From positions 1-64,000 of the forward strand of contig WGMS01000017.1 of NCBI GenBank assembly GCA_016124935.1: DNA of 64,000 nucleotides. The letters run 5' to 3'. Made by a program: the position numbers and the translations under genes. Source of the DNA: a bacterium (lineage in GTDB: Bacteria > Cyanobacteriota > Vampirovibrionia > Obscuribacterales > Obscuribacteraceae). Positions within the stretch are counted from its first letter, which is position 1. The number at the start of each line of letters is the position of its first letter. Below are positions 18,420-27,732 of this stretch, in pieces. The notes below the pieces were generated by a model. It was not told where the DNA came from. It saw nothing but the letters and a program-made list of their open reading frames with translations, and made no database searches.

Positions 18420-18593
18420 ATGTTCAAAGAATCCTGAGTTCGGAGGGGTAAAAACATCAGAGCTTTTTGGGAAGAATGCTCCGCCATGATGTCAAGGTAC
18501 ATCGCCGCAAAAATTAAGTCGATGGGGGTTATTACTAACGGTTTCGTATTTTCCGCAATATCTGGCATAATTTCTCGTACCTTATATATCAAG

Positions 18594-19601
18594 ATGGAGG
18601 AGAAAGTGACGGGAGTTAAGTTGACCGGTGCGCAGGAAGATCGTCTCAAAGGCGCCATTTTGGGGGCTGCTTGCGGCAATGCCCTGGGGGGAAGCTGTGT
18701 TGGCTTGAATCATAAAGAGATTCTGGGAACAGCCGGAGCCCGCGTATTGCGTGACTTCGTTCCAGGTCTGACCAGAAGCCAGTATCCGGAGCATAAACCG
18801 GGTCAGGTGCTATCCGACTTTCTTCTCGGCAAAGCGCTTGCCGACATAGTTATCGATAACAAAGGAAGCCTCGACAAAGAAAGTCTGAAGAACAAATTCA
18901 AAGTTCTGCTCGAAGACAAAAAATTTCTCAGCTCCGGTCCCGGAGCCCACTGCCTGGCTTCACTGCGCAGATTGGTGGATGAATTACCACCCTCGGAAGA
19001 TTCTATCGAATCGACTCATGTAAGCGGAGCTGCCCGGGCCTTCACCCTGGGATGCCTGCCCGAAGCCGAGAACGGCAACTCTCGCGAGTCCATGGCCATG
19101 CTCCAGGCGGAACTGACCCACAACAACAAGTCTGTGGCAGCCGCCGCCGCGGTAATTGCCAAAACCATCGCCGGTCTCATACAAGGAATAGATCTGGAGA
19201 GCGAGGAGAAAGTCAAAAACTATGTTGGCGAGCAACTGGCTTTTTCTCGCACTATAGATGAACGTTTTGCCGATTTCTGGGATGATGTCGCCCCGGACCT
19301 GGATTATTCTTCCCAGGCAACCGATATTCCCTACTCTCTTGTCAATGTAGAGCCTTCGGTCTTCGAATGCGTCCCCAGCGCCGTGGGACTGTTCTTGATC
19401 TTCCGCCATGACCCGGAAGAAGCCATCTGTGCCGCAGCCAGAATCGGCGGCGACACAGACACCGTCGCCCTTATTGTGGGCGCGCTCGCCGGAGCCTATC
19501 ATGGAGCAAGCAAGCTGCCTGCCCGCTGGGTAGAGAACCTGGAAAACCGAGAAGAGGCCGAAAAGCTTGCCGAGGCAATAATTCAACTCTGGCAAGCCTA
19601 G
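18594..19601 (+). CDS. ADP-ribosylglycohydrolase (ARH/DraG) family protein
   Basis: Members remove ADP-ribose from proteins or small molecules using two metal ions. The 335-residue product shows the N-terminal RLKGAILGAACGNALGG and the C-terminal GGDTDTVALIVGALAGAYHG, both hallmark ARH elements. The first metal motif, normally T-D-D, reads L-S-D (GQVLSDFLLG), so one metal ligand set is altered and activity is uncertain. The frame extends upstream to ATG 18486 through what looks like promoter DNA (CTTATATATC). ATG 18594 is preferred on homology; GTG 18606, five bases after GGAGG, is the best alternative. The gene diverges from the 960-residue protein gene and precedes the fatty-acid cluster. 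Confidence 0.75.
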   Translation: MEEKVTGVKLTGAQEDRLKGAILGAACGNALGGSCVGLNHKEILGTAGARVLRDFVPGLTRSQYPEHKPGQVLSDFLLGKALADIVIDNKGSLDKESLKNKFKVLLEDKKFLSSGPGAHCLASLRRLVDELPPSEDSIESTHVSGAARAFTLGCLPEAENGNSRESMAMLQAELTHNNKSVAAAAAVIAKTIAGLIQGIDLESEEKVKNYVGEQLAFSRTIDERFADFWDDVAPDLDYSSQATDIPYSLVNVEPSVFECVPSAVGLFLIFRHDPEEAICAAARIGGDTDTVALIVGALAGAYHGASKLPARWVENLENREEAEKLAEAIIQLWQA

Positions 19602-19639
19602 TCAAGAGCGGTTTATGTTAACTAAGAAGTGATCAAATG

Positions 19640-19668
19640 TTCTGATAGTTCTGATTGTCAGATACAAT
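19640..19668 (+). promoter_or_regulatory. Promoter with repeated TTCTGAT motif before fabG
   Basis: TACAAT at 19663-19668 is a good -10 box; TTCTGA at 19640-19645, 17 bp upstream, is a weak -35. TTCTGAT occurs twice, at 19640-19646 and 19649-19655, nine bp apart, and the second copy is part of the dyad TCTGA-TTG-TCAGA at 19650-19662. A regulator bound here would block the promoter of the fatty-acid genes. Confidence 0.4.
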
Positions 19669-19713
19669 ACCGCAATTCAGACATTACATAACAAACATAG
19701 GAACAGTTTGATC

Positions 19714-20490
19714 ATGTCTACAGAAGTTATGTGCGAAAAGCAAGCCGATAAGTTCAAGCTCAAGGACCAGGTCGCCCTGGTTACCGGCTCGGGCAGAGGA
19801 ATCGGTCGCTCGATAGCGGAAGCCCTGATGGCAGCCGGCGCCAAAGTGGTGATCAGCGACATCAACGAAGAAACCTGCAAGAAAACCGCCGGCGAACTGA
19901 AAGAGATGGGTGGAGAGACCCTCTCGGTGGTTTGCGACGTGACCAATTCCGAGAGCATCGAGAAGATGGTCGAAAAAATCATGAGTGAATGGGGTCGTAT
20001 CGATGTGCTGGTGAATAACGCTGGCATCACCCGTGACAACCTCTACATGAGAATGTCGGAACAAGACTGGCAGGCAGTGATCGACACCAACCTCTCCAGC
20101 GCTTTCAAAGTAACAAAACCTGTTATCAAGGTAATGTCCAAACAGAGAAGCGGCAGAATCATCAACATCGCCAGCACCACAGGGGTGCACGGCAACTTCG
20201 GTCAAGTGAACTATGCCGCTGCTAAAGCCGGTCTGATCGGTTTCACCAAGACCGTCGCCCTGGAGTACGCCTCCAGAAACATCACCAGCAACGCAGTCGC
20301 TCCTGGTTTCATCGACACCGATATGACCAGAGCCCTTGGTGAGGAAAATATAAATAAAGTTCTTGAGAGGATCCCTCTTAAGAGAATGGGCAGTCCCGAG
20401 GACATCGCCAATGCCGTTCTCTTCTTCGCCGGTCCTGGTTCCTATGTAACCGGACAGGTACTTGAAGTTAACGGTGGTCTCTATACGTAA
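19714..20490 (+). CDS. fabG: 3-oxoacyl-[acyl-carrier-protein] reductase
   Basis: FabG reduces 3-oxoacyl-ACP to 3-hydroxyacyl-ACP with NADPH in each round of fatty-acid elongation. The 258-residue short-chain dehydrogenase shows the cofactor motif TGSGRGIG (residues 25-32), NNAG at 101-104, and the catalytic set N126, S154, Y167, K171 (NYAAAKAG). Counting is from ATG 19714. An in-frame TTG at 19708 lies closer to the AGGA at 19699-19702 and would add two residues. A promoter is seen about 50 bp upstream. acpP follows after 121 bp, then fabF and gatA, all in one direction, so this is the first gene of a fatty-acid synthesis unit. Confidence 0.95.
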   Translation: MSTEVMCEKQADKFKLKDQVALVTGSGRGIGRSIAEALMAAGAKVVISDINEETCKKTAGELKEMGGETLSVVCDVTNSESIEKMVEKIMSEWGRIDVLVNNAGITRDNLYMRMSEQDWQAVIDTNLSSAFKVTKPVIKVMSKQRSGRIINIASTTGVHGNFGQVNYAAAKAGLIGFTKTVALEYASRNITSNAVAPGFIDTDMTRALGEENINKVLERIPLKRMGSPEDIANAVLFFAGPGSYVTGQVLEVNGGLYT

Positions 20491-20611
20491 CACAGAGTTT
20501 GCATGGATGACTATTGTGGCGGCGGACATGATATTCTAGTTGCCCTTGGCACATCTTAGTATTAGCCAGTTAGTTATTTGTGCGTTTCGGACAATGGGAG
20601 AAATAACACAG

Positions 20612-20851
20612 ATGGATGATAAGGAAGCCTTCGAAAGAGTCAAGAAGGTCGCCGTAGCGCAATTGAATGTCAACAATGACGAAGTAACCCTCGAAGCAAG
20701 CTTCACCAAAGATCTTGGTGCAGATTCCCTCGATCAGGTAGAGCTGGTTATGGCTCTCGAAGAAGAGTTTGGAGTCGAGATTCCGGACGAAGAAGCAGAG
20801 AAGATTACAACCGTCGGCGAAGCTGTTAAATACATCTCTTCGCACCTCTAG
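20612..20851 (+). CDS. acpP: Acyl carrier protein
   Basis: ACP carries growing acyl chains on 4'-phosphopantetheine. The 79-residue acidic, helical protein has the attachment motif GADSLD with Ser39, and [20 protein letters not shown], the usual helix III region. ATG 20612 gives the standard length. An upstream in-frame ATG (20594) contains the likely ribosome site GGGAGA and is therefore unlikely to be the start. It lies between fabG and fabF, as in many bacteria, and a hairpin follows before fabF. Confidence 0.96.
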   Translation: MDDKEAFERVKKVAVAQLNVNNDEVTLEASFTKDLGADSLDQVELVMALEEEFGVEIPDEEAEKITTVGEAVKYISSHL

Positions 20852-20888
20852 GTTGTAAAAACCTTCTATAGCTTAATTTGAGTCAGTC

Positions 20889-20912
20889 GCTACCAGGCTG
20901 ACCCTGGTTAGC
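20889..20912 (+). promoter_or_regulatory. Intercistronic hairpin between acpP and fabF
   Basis: GCTACCAGG (20889-20897), loop CTGAC, then CCTGGTTAGC (20903-20912) form a 9-bp stem with one bulged base. No T-tract follows, so termination is unlikely. Such a hairpin can protect the upstream acpP message, whose product is needed in excess over FabF. It lies 34 bp before the fabF start. Confidence 0.4.
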
Positions 20913-20946
20913 TATTCAATTCAAATAATTAGGAATCAAGAACTGC

Positions 20947-22203
20947 ATGACGAGTGAACGGGTAGTAGTCACAGGAATTGGCGCGGTCTCATCGGTTGGG
21001 ATCGGCAAGGATGCGTTCTGGCAAGGAATCGCAACCGGACGATCCGGCATATCCAGGGTGCAAGGCATCCCGGAAGAGGTGCAGTCCGCCTGTAAAATAG
21101 CTGGAGAGATAAGGGATTTCGACCCAACTCTCTATATGGATCGCAAGGCCATAAAAAGGACCGACCGATTCATCCAGTTTGCTCTAGCGGCAAGCAAAAT
21201 GGCGGTGGAAGACGCCAAAATCGACCTGACCCAGGACGACCCCACCAGGGTAGGCGTGGTGGTCGGTTCTGCTGCCGGCGGTTTTCAGACAATAGAGAAT
21301 CAATATAAAGTTCTTCTATCGAAAGGTCCTGACCGCTGCTCTCCATTCACCGTGCCCATGTTGATCGTCAATATGGCAGCCGGCTGGGTCTCGATGACCT
21401 ATAACGCCAAAGGTCCCAACCTCTGCCAGGTGACAGCCTGCGCCACCTCTTCGCATTCCATCGGTGATGCCTACGGCATCATCAAGCGAGGCGAAGCCGA
21501 CGTCATGTTCGCCGGCGGCAGTGAGGCCCCCATCACCTCCCTGGTAATGGCAGGATTCTCCTCGGCAAGAACGCTTTCGACCAGAAACGACGAGCCGGAA
21601 AAAGCCAGCCGCCCTTTCGACCGAGACCGAGACGGTTTCGTCATGGGTGAAGGCGGAGCGGTCTTGATTCTTGAATCCCTCAGCCATGCTCTCAAAAGGG
21701 GCGCCCATATCTATGCCGAAGTGGCAGGTTACGGTCTCACCGGTGACGCCTTCGACATCGTCCAACCCTGTGTGGACGGCGAAGGAGCGGCTAGATCGAT
21801 GACCATGGCCCTTGCCCAAGCCGGTTTGAAACCCGAGGACATTCAATATGTAAATGCCCACGGGACCTCGACCCCGGTAGGCGACAAAGCCGAAACCGTG
21901 GCGATTAAAAGAGTCTTTGGCGAACACGCCACCTCTGGCAAATTGATGGTGACCTCCTCCAAGTCCATGACCGGACACCTTCTGGGCGCAGCCGGAGCCA
22001 TCGAAGCTGCCGTCGCCCTGATGGCTATCGAAAACTCTTTGATACCACCCACCATCAACCTCGAAAATCCCGATCCAGAATGCGATCTCAACTATGTCCC
22101 GAATAAAGCCATAGAAGGGGTCGAGGTGAACGCAGCTCTGTCCAACAGCTTCGGCTTCGGCGGACACAACGCCTGCCTACTCTTTAAAAAGTACAAAGAC
22201 TAG
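20947..22203 (+). CDS. fabF: 3-oxoacyl-[acyl-carrier-protein] synthase II
   Basis: FabF condenses malonyl-ACP with acyl-ACP to elongate fatty acids. The 418-residue thiolase-fold enzyme starts MTSERVVVTGIGAVSSVG, has the nucleophile C165 in VTACATSSH, H305 in NAHGTST and H344 in MTGHLLGAAGA, the Cys-His-His triad of elongating synthases. The C-terminal SNSFGFGGHNACLLF is typical. The length is normal. ATG 20947 has AGGAA about ten bases upstream. The gatA start lies 5 bp after the fabF stop, so the two genes are almost certainly co-transcribed. Confidence 0.96.
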   Translation: MTSERVVVTGIGAVSSVGIGKDAFWQGIATGRSGISRVQGIPEEVQSACKIAGEIRDFDPTLYMDRKAIKRTDRFIQFALAASKMAVEDAKIDLTQDDPTRVGVVVGSAAGGFQTIENQYKVLLSKGPDRCSPFTVPMLIVNMAAGWVSMTYNAKGPNLCQVTACATSSHSIGDAYGIIKRGEADVMFAGGSEAPITSLVMAGFSSARTLSTRNDEPEKASRPFDRDRDGFVMGEGGAVLILESLSHALKRGAHIYAEVAGYGLTGDAFDIVQPCVDGEGAARSMTMALAQAGLKPEDIQYVNAHGTSTPVGDKAETVAIKRVFGEHATSGKLMVTSSKSMTGHLLGAAGAIEAAVALMAIENSLIPPTINLENPDPECDLNYVPNKAIEGVEVNAALSNSFGFGGHNACLLFKKYKD

Positions 22204-22208
22204 TTCCG

Positions 22209-23738
22209 ATGAGCTCCTTAATAGGCAAGAGAATTGGTGAACTTAAGACTCTCTTGCAAGAGAAGCAGGTTTCGGCTGCCGAAATCGCCGAAGCCCATCT
22301 CGACCATATAAAAAATAACGACTCACAAACCCACGCTTTTTTAAATCTGACCGAGGAGCTGGCTAGAAAGCAAGCTCTGGCAGTAGACCAGAAGCTAGCC
22401 CGGGGAGAAGACCCGGGTGCCCTTGCCGGCATACCCGTTGCAATCAAAGACAATATCAGCGTGGCTGAATATCCTCTCACCTGTGGGTCGAAAATCCTCG
22501 GTGATTTCATCGCCCCTTACAACGCCACCGTAGCCGAAAAGCTCTTTACCGCAGGAGCCCTTTGCCTGGGCAAAGCCACCCTCGATGAATTCGCCATGGG
22601 CTCGTCCAACGAGAACACCAGCTTTCCGGTACCGCGCAATCCCTGGGATATCGATAGAGTTCCCGGCGGCAGCTCCGGCGGTCCGGCCGTCAGTGTCGCC
22701 TCGGGCTATTCTGCTATTGGTATCGGATCCGATACCGGCGGCTCCATCAGATTGCCCGCGTCATTTTGTGGAATCGTAGGCATGAAGCCGACCTACGGAC
22801 TGGTTTCTCGTTTCGGCTTGACAGCCTACGCCTCCAGCCTCGACCAAATAGGTCCTTTCGCCCGCTCGGTAGAAGACGCCGCCATCACCCTCTCTGTTCT
22901 ACTTGGCGAAGACGGTAAAGACGCCACCAGCCTGCGCGCTCCTTTCGAAAAAAGCGGCGAACAGGCTCCGGATCTCGATTTTGTTCAGGGTCTCAAAAAA
23001 GATAACGCCCCGGATTATCTCAAAGGTTTGAGAGTCGGCGTGATCGCCGATTTCTTGAGCGACGCGATCTCGCCCGAGATAAAAGCCCAGATAGACAAAG
23101 TCAGAAAAGTGCTCGGCGACCACGGTGCCATTGTAGAAGAGGTCACAGTGTCCCATATCAAAGAGGCGCTTCCTGTTTATTATATAGTGGCCACCGCCGA
23201 AGCCAGCGCCAATCTGGCCAGATTCGACGGTGTCAGATATGGTGCCAGAGCAGACTCGCCTTCCGATATCACCACCCTCTATAACCGGTCGAGAGAAGCC
23301 GGCTTCGGTGACGAGGTCAAACGTCGCATCATGCTCGGCACCTATGCATTGAGCTCCGGCTATTATGACGCCTATTACAAGAAAGCCCAGCAGGTGAGAC
23401 GCCTGATTAAAGAGAGCTTCGACAGAACTTTCGAGCGTTTTGATGTCTTGCTTTCGCCCACCTCCCCCAGTACCGCTTTTAAAATAGGCGAGAAGGTCGA
23501 CGACCCTCTCACTATGTACCTTTGCGATATCGCCACCCTGCCCGCTAACCTGGCAGGCATTCCCGGTCTGGTTCTGCCTTGCGGCATAAGCACAGAAGAG
23601 AAGAAGCCCCTGCCGGTCGGCTTGCAACTTCTTGCCGGCCAGCTCAAGGACGCCGTTCTAATTAAAACCGCTTTTGCCCTCGAACAAGTATTGCCGCCTG
23701 AGACCTATGAATCTCCGGTTCTCAAGGCAGCAATATAA
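22209..23738 (+). CDS. gatA: Asp-tRNA(Asn)/Glu-tRNA(Gln) amidotransferase subunit A
   Basis: GatA is the glutaminase subunit of the GatCAB transamidosome, which makes Gln-tRNA(Gln) or Asn-tRNA(Asn) from mischarged tRNA. The 509-residue amidase-signature protein has the Ser-Ser-Lys triad: K80 in VAIKDN, S155 in PGGSSGG and S179 in GSDTGGSIR. Numbering and spacing match known GatA. The C-terminal part (LPANLAGIPGLVLPCG) is also typical. gatB and gatC are not in the window. The gene is fused by position to the fabG-acpP-fabF run, only 5 bp after fabF. Family certainty is high. Confidence 0.95.
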   Translation: MSSLIGKRIGELKTLLQEKQVSAAEIAEAHLDHIKNNDSQTHAFLNLTEELARKQALAVDQKLARGEDPGALAGIPVAIKDNISVAEYPLTCGSKILGDFIAPYNATVAEKLFTAGALCLGKATLDEFAMGSSNENTSFPVPRNPWDIDRVPGGSSGGPAVSVASGYSAIGIGSDTGGSIRLPASFCGIVGMKPTYGLVSRFGLTAYASSLDQIGPFARSVEDAAITLSVLLGEDGKDATSLRAPFEKSGEQAPDLDFVQGLKKDNAPDYLKGLRVGVIADFLSDAISPEIKAQIDKVRKVLGDHGAIVEEVTVSHIKEALPVYYIVATAEASANLARFDGVRYGARADSPSDITTLYNRSREAGFGDEVKRRIMLGTYALSSGYYDAYYKKAQQVRRLIKESFDRTFERFDVLLSPTSPSTAFKIGEKVDDPLTMYLCDIATLPANLAGIPGLVLPCGISTEEKKPLPVGLQLLAGQLKDAVLIKTAFALEQVLPPETYESPVLKAAI

Positions 23739-23890
23739 GAAGCAGTTAACTTCTGACTTTTCAAGAATATTGCCTGAAATCGGCTCACAATGCCCGGGAG
23801 ATTGTCAATTTCTAAGAAATATTGGGCTCTTTTGAGCTTCTGACAAGTCGTTTTTTCTGTAGACTTATGTCAGTTCAGGAGATTATGTCT

Positions 23891-24391
23891 ATGCCCAGAG
23901 CAAAATCCATACTTCTATCCCTTCCGATGATGGCTTTATTCGGCATTCTCAGCACTGCCAGCCTGCCTGCTGTCGCCGGACCGAATGATTTCTTCGGAAG
24001 CGCCGTACCGAACGCCGCCACCGGCTCGGCACAACCAGAAGAAGCGAATCCTTATGCCGAGACCCCCATGCCTGAAGGCGACTTCACCGAAGACGAACAG
24101 CGCATGCAGAAGAGATTCAAAGAAAAGGTCAAGCACGCCAAGAACTTGCTGGAGAAAGGCAAGAAGATGGTGGAAGAAGGCGAAAAGAAAAACAACAAGA
24201 AAATGGTCAGCAGAGGCAAGATCTTTGCCGAAATAGGCGAGCGAGAGCTCAAAGCCCTGGCTGCCAACAATCCCTTGAATGAGCTGATCTCTCCGACCCA
24301 GAAAGCTGCCCTGGAGCAGAAAGAGACCAAAGAGAAAGAGAAAAAGTCAAAGGATAAAACCGCCAGCAACGATTCTGATCTGTTGCAGTAA
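23891..24391 (+). CDS. Small secreted Lys/Glu-rich helical protein, unknown function
   Basis: The 166-residue product begins with a signal peptide (AKSILLSLPMMALFGILSTA, cleavage near AVAG). A short Pro/Asn-rich stretch follows, then a highly charged helical region from about residue 65 to the end (KEKVKHAKNLLEKGKKMVEE and EKEKKSKDK), likely coiled coil. No family is recognised. ATG 23891 lies nine bases after AGGAG; ATG 23885 is in frame but only three bases away from it. The gene lies 152 bp after gatA and is followed by a strong terminator, so it may be the last gene of the upstream unit or a single-gene unit. Confidence 0.6.
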   Translation: MPRAKSILLSLPMMALFGILSTASLPAVAGPNDFFGSAVPNAATGSAQPEEANPYAETPMPEGDFTEDEQRMQKRFKEKVKHAKNLLEKGKKMVEEGEKKNNKKMVSRGKIFAEIGERELKALAANNPLNELISPTQKAALEQKETKEKEKKSKDKTASNDSDLLQ

Positions 24392-24439
24392 ATAAAAGAG
24401 TTAAATAAGCCCGGGAAAGAGCTTCCCTCAAAAGCTCTT

Positions 24440-24467
24440 AAAAAGACTGCCTGTGGGCGGTCTTTTT
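24440..24467 (+). terminator. Rho-independent terminator
   Basis: AAAAAGACTGCC, loop TGTG, GGCGGTCTTTTT: a 12-bp stem with one G-T pair, ending in five T. It lies 49 bp after the small secreted protein gene and before cysK. Confidence 0.9.
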
Positions 24468-24534
24468 AATGTATGTGGATTCTATATGAGCCACAATCAT
24501 TCTTAAGTACCGGAAAAACAACTGGAGAGAGTAA

Positions 24535-25509
24535 ATGGTGATCTACGGAGATATCACTGATTCGATCGGAAACACGCCGCTTGTCAAGCTTAAGCGGCTG
24601 ACCAGGGACCTGAACGCGACGGTGGCTCTTAAGCTGGAGTCTATGAATCCCCTGGGCTCCGTCAAAGATAGAATCGGTATATCGATGATAAAAGAAGCCG
24701 AGCGCAAAAAGCAGATCTCTCCAAAAGACACCGTATTAATTGAACCTACTTCAGGCAATACCGGCATCGCCCTCGCCTTTGCGGCGGCATCGAGAGGGTA
24801 TCGCCTTATTCTCACCATGCCCGATACCATGTCGGTGGAACGCCGAAAGCTGCTTACCGCCCTTGGTGCAGAGCTGATTCTAACTCCGGGTGCAGAAGGG
24901 ATGAAAGGCGCTGTCTCTAGAGCAGAAGAGCTAGTGGCAGGCAACGATGACGCTTTCATGTTGCAGCAATTCAGCAACAAGGCTAACCCTAAGGTTCATA
25001 GAGAGACCACCGGCGAAGAGATCTGGAAAGATACCGAAGGCAAGGTCGACATCTTCGTAGCCGGAGTCGGAACCGGTGGCACCATCACCGGTGTCGGTCA
25101 GGTGCTCAAGCAAAGAAAGCCCGATGTCAAAATTGTGGCCGTGGAGCCCAAGGACAGCCCGGTGATTACCCAGAGCAAAGCCGGTCAGCCCCTGCAACCA
25201 GGTCCTCACAAAATTCAAGGAATAGGAGCAGGCTTTATACCGGCCGTGCTCGATATGTCCGTCATCGACGAAGTCTTTCTGGTCACCAATGACCAGGCCT
25301 TCGAGATGGGTCGCAAGCTGCCCCGAACAGAAGGAATTCTTGCCGGTATCAGTAGCGGTGCCACGGTCTATGCCGCCATAGAGCTGGCCAAACGTCCTGA
25401 GAACGCTGGCAAGCTCATCGTGGCGATTGTGGCAAGCTCCGGTGAGCGCTATCTATCCACACCGCTCTTCCAAGGGGCGCCTGAAGCTGCCGGCAGCACC
25501 AGCAAATAA
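24535..25509 (+). CDS. cysK: Cysteine synthase (O-acetylserine sulfhydrylase)
   Basis: This PLP enzyme makes cysteine from O-acetylserine and sulfide in the cytoplasm. The 324-residue product has the PLP lysine K44 in GSVKDRIG, the substrate loop TSGNTGIA, the phosphate-binding [10 protein letters not shown], and the C-terminal GISSGA. This is the CysK layout; the extra domains of cystathionine beta-synthase are absent. GGAGAGAG precedes ATG 24535. It stands alone between a terminator and a convergent gene. CysM-like specificity cannot be excluded from sequence alone. Confidence 0.92.
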   Translation: MVIYGDITDSIGNTPLVKLKRLTRDLNATVALKLESMNPLGSVKDRIGISMIKEAERKKQISPKDTVLIEPTSGNTGIALAFAAASRGYRLILTMPDTMSVERRKLLTALGAELILTPGAEGMKGAVSRAEELVAGNDDAFMLQQFSNKANPKVHRETTGEEIWKDTEGKVDIFVAGVGTGGTITGVGQVLKQRKPDVKIVAVEPKDSPVITQSKAGQPLQPGPHKIQGIGAGFIPAVLDMSVIDEVFLVTNDQAFEMGRKLPRTEGILAGISSGATVYAAIELAKRPENAGKLIVAIVASSGERYLSTPLFQGAPEAAGSTSK

Positions 25510-25527
25510 CGCTATGAATCAGCTCCG

Positions 25528-27732
25528 CTATTCTGTGACCGGTTCTGGTTCTTGCTTTTGCTTCTTGATCTTCAGGCAAGCAAAAGAGATGGCATAGAGC
25601 CCAAAAGCGATTAAAAGTAGCCCGCGAATACCGGTGTAAGTTGCCGAATATTCTAACAGTCCTCCTATGACCGCGCCGAACATATTGAAGGCAAGACCCA
25701 CCGCCGGCTGTTTCTCCGATGAGAATGAACCAGAGAAGATCAAACCGGCGACAAATATAGGGATAACCGATATGGCAGCCGCAAGAGAGCCGCCCAGGAA
25801 CATACCAAGGCTGCTGGCGATTTCTAGAGGCATAAAATAGATAGCCAATATAGAGAGAAACAGCAAGGTATAGAGGATATCGGGCTTGAACACTCCTGGC
25901 TTTTTAAGCACCAGCATATTAGCGAGGATAATCGCCAGCAAGACGGCAAAGATACAGACCGAGTTCACTATCCACACCGTGCCGAAGATAAGGGCCATCC
26001 TATCGATGATCGACAATTCCAACAACAAGAAAGCGGAACCTAGAAAGAAAAGCTGCCAGCGCCCGGCGGAATTGTTAGAGCGTATGCTCCGTCCGCACCA
26101 CATCCAGGCAAGGGCGAGCACGATAATATTGACTATCAGATAAACCGGATCGATACCGTCGGTGGGCTTCAGATAGAGATAGGGCCAATCATCGGTGGAA
26201 GGCTTGATGCCCTCGCTATCGGCATCCGAGATGTTTTCGTAACCCATAGCCTCTAGTCCCGGTACTTTCTCTTTCATAGAGCCGGTTACAGGAGAGAGAA
26301 AGTGAAAGACCATGGTCTCTTTCTTCAAGAGCCCCAGAGGCTTATCGACTTTAGCCCGGTCGCAAGCGACACGAAGATTCTCGATCATTCGTCGCTTCAA
26401 GAAATCCTCAGTGGCACAGTAACAGATACTATATAAGCCGCCTGGATTGAGATGCTCCATAGCCGATTGCATCCCGTCGACCGTATAGACATAGTCATCT
26501 AAGCGCACGGATAAAGAGTTGCCGGCAACGGTATGAGAATCGAGGAAGCCTGTGAGCACCAGGTCGTATTTTTCGTTGGTCTTTCTGAGATAGGCTCTGG
26601 CATCGTCCACAAAGACCCGCACCTTGGGAGAATCATAAGGCTTCTCCGGATGAATCTTCTTGCCGAGTTCGGCCATGAGCGGATCTATCTCTACAGCATC
26701 GACTTGCTCGGCGCCGTTACGAAGAGCAGCTGCGACATCGTTGCCGGTGCCGGCGCCTAAAATAAGCACTTTCTTGGGCTTGATGAAATAATAGGGAAAT
26801 TCATACTGGTCGAAAACGAAATCGGTTATACGCTGTGGATTACCGGCGTCAGCTAGGAACTCTTTAGAAAGATTCAAAGGCTGCTGAAAGTAACCTTTGT
26901 TGACGCTTATAGTTTGTCCGACCTGGATTTTTCTAGCGTTCTCGCCTTCTCCTATCGTATAGAAAAGCGGTCCCATATCGACCCTGTGATAAGGAGACCA
27001 CATGGTTTTACATTCGGTGCGAGCCGCATCGGTATAGGTCATCCCCCTTGCTGGGACCACAAGAGGCACAACAATGCAAGTAAGCAATACGGCGATGCTG
27101 ACTTTGTGCCGGCGCAAAACCCAGACCGCAGGCAGTGAGCCGACGAGAATCCAGATAAAAGGGGGCATGCCCAAAAATGACAAAATCGAGAAAAGAAAGA
27201 TGCCCACGGCCGACCCGACCAGATTCACGGAGTATGCTTCGAGGGGCTTGAGCTCATTGAAAAGCCTTCCGAGTCGCTCTCCGATACCGGCAAAGGTTAG
27301 AGCAACGGTTATGATCAGAAGAAAGAAAGAGATCAAAGAGACTATGATGTACGTGTTGGTATCAGAGATAGCATTTTCGGGAGGGTGATAACCGTCCCAC
27401 CAGGTGCTGCTAATCGAAGTGCTGGTGCTCGGAGCCATGATATAGGCGAGGCCGGTCCAGTCTGAGGTAGTCAGCGCGACCACAAGAAGCAACAGAAAAA
27501 CAGGAAAGAGCTTGAACCATTTCTCTTTGCCCGAGTCTTTCATGAAACCGAAACCCAGACCGACATAGCAAGCTATCAATGGAAAGTTCTTATAGATGCT
27601 GCATGCCCGAACTTCTGTCCCCATCCAGCGAATTACCAGAAGTTCAAAAAAAAGTCCGACCACACTGAGCCAGAAAAGCTCTGCAAGCACCTTCTTACTG
27701 GATTCCCCGGACTTCTCGACTGATTCTGTCAT
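25528..27732 (-). CDS. Membrane protein with spermidine-synthase-like methyltransferase domain
   Basis: The 734-residue product has about seven membrane helices in residues 15-240, a soluble Rossmann domain at about 320-500, and about six to seven more helices to the end. The soluble part has KVLILGAGTGNDVAAALRNG, DAVEIDP and DDARAYLRKTNEKYDLVLTG, as in spermidine synthase and its membrane relatives. The usual DxxDP-type catalytic loop (DSSDP in SpeE) is replaced by LTGFLDSHTVAG, so polyamine synthesis is not assured. Similar fused proteins are common in bacteria and lack an assigned substrate. The ATG at 27732 is clear. The gene converges on cysK with an 18-bp gap. Confidence 0.75.
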   Translation of the reverse strand: MTESVEKSGESSKKVLAELFWLSVVGLFFELLVIRWMGTEVRACSIYKNFPLIACYVGLGFGFMKDSGKEKWFKLFPVFLLLLVVALTTSDWTGLAYIMAPSTSTSISSTWWDGYHPPENAISDTNTYIIVSLISFFLLIITVALTFAGIGERLGRLFNELKPLEAYSVNLVGSAVGIFLFSILSFLGMPPFIWILVGSLPAVWVLRRHKVSIAVLLTCIVVPLVVPARGMTYTDAARTECKTMWSPYHRVDMGPLFYTIGEGENARKIQVGQTISVNKGYFQQPLNLSKEFLADAGNPQRITDFVFDQYEFPYYFIKPKKVLILGAGTGNDVAAALRNGAEQVDAVEIDPLMAELGKKIHPEKPYDSPKVRVFVDDARAYLRKTNEKYDLVLTGFLDSHTVAGNSLSVRLDDYVYTVDGMQSAMEHLNPGGLYSICYCATEDFLKRRMIENLRVACDRAKVDKPLGLLKKETMVFHFLSPVTGSMKEKVPGLEAMGYENISDADSEGIKPSTDDWPYLYLKPTDGIDPVYLIVNIIVLALAWMWCGRSIRSNNSAGRWQLFFLGSAFLLLELSIIDRMALIFGTVWIVNSVCIFAVLLAIILANMLVLKKPGVFKPDILYTLLFLSILAIYFMPLEIASSLGMFLGGSLAAAISVIPIFVAGLIFSGSFSSEKQPAVGLAFNMFGAVIGGLLEYSATYTGIRGLLLIAFGLYAISFACLKIKKQKQEPEPVTE

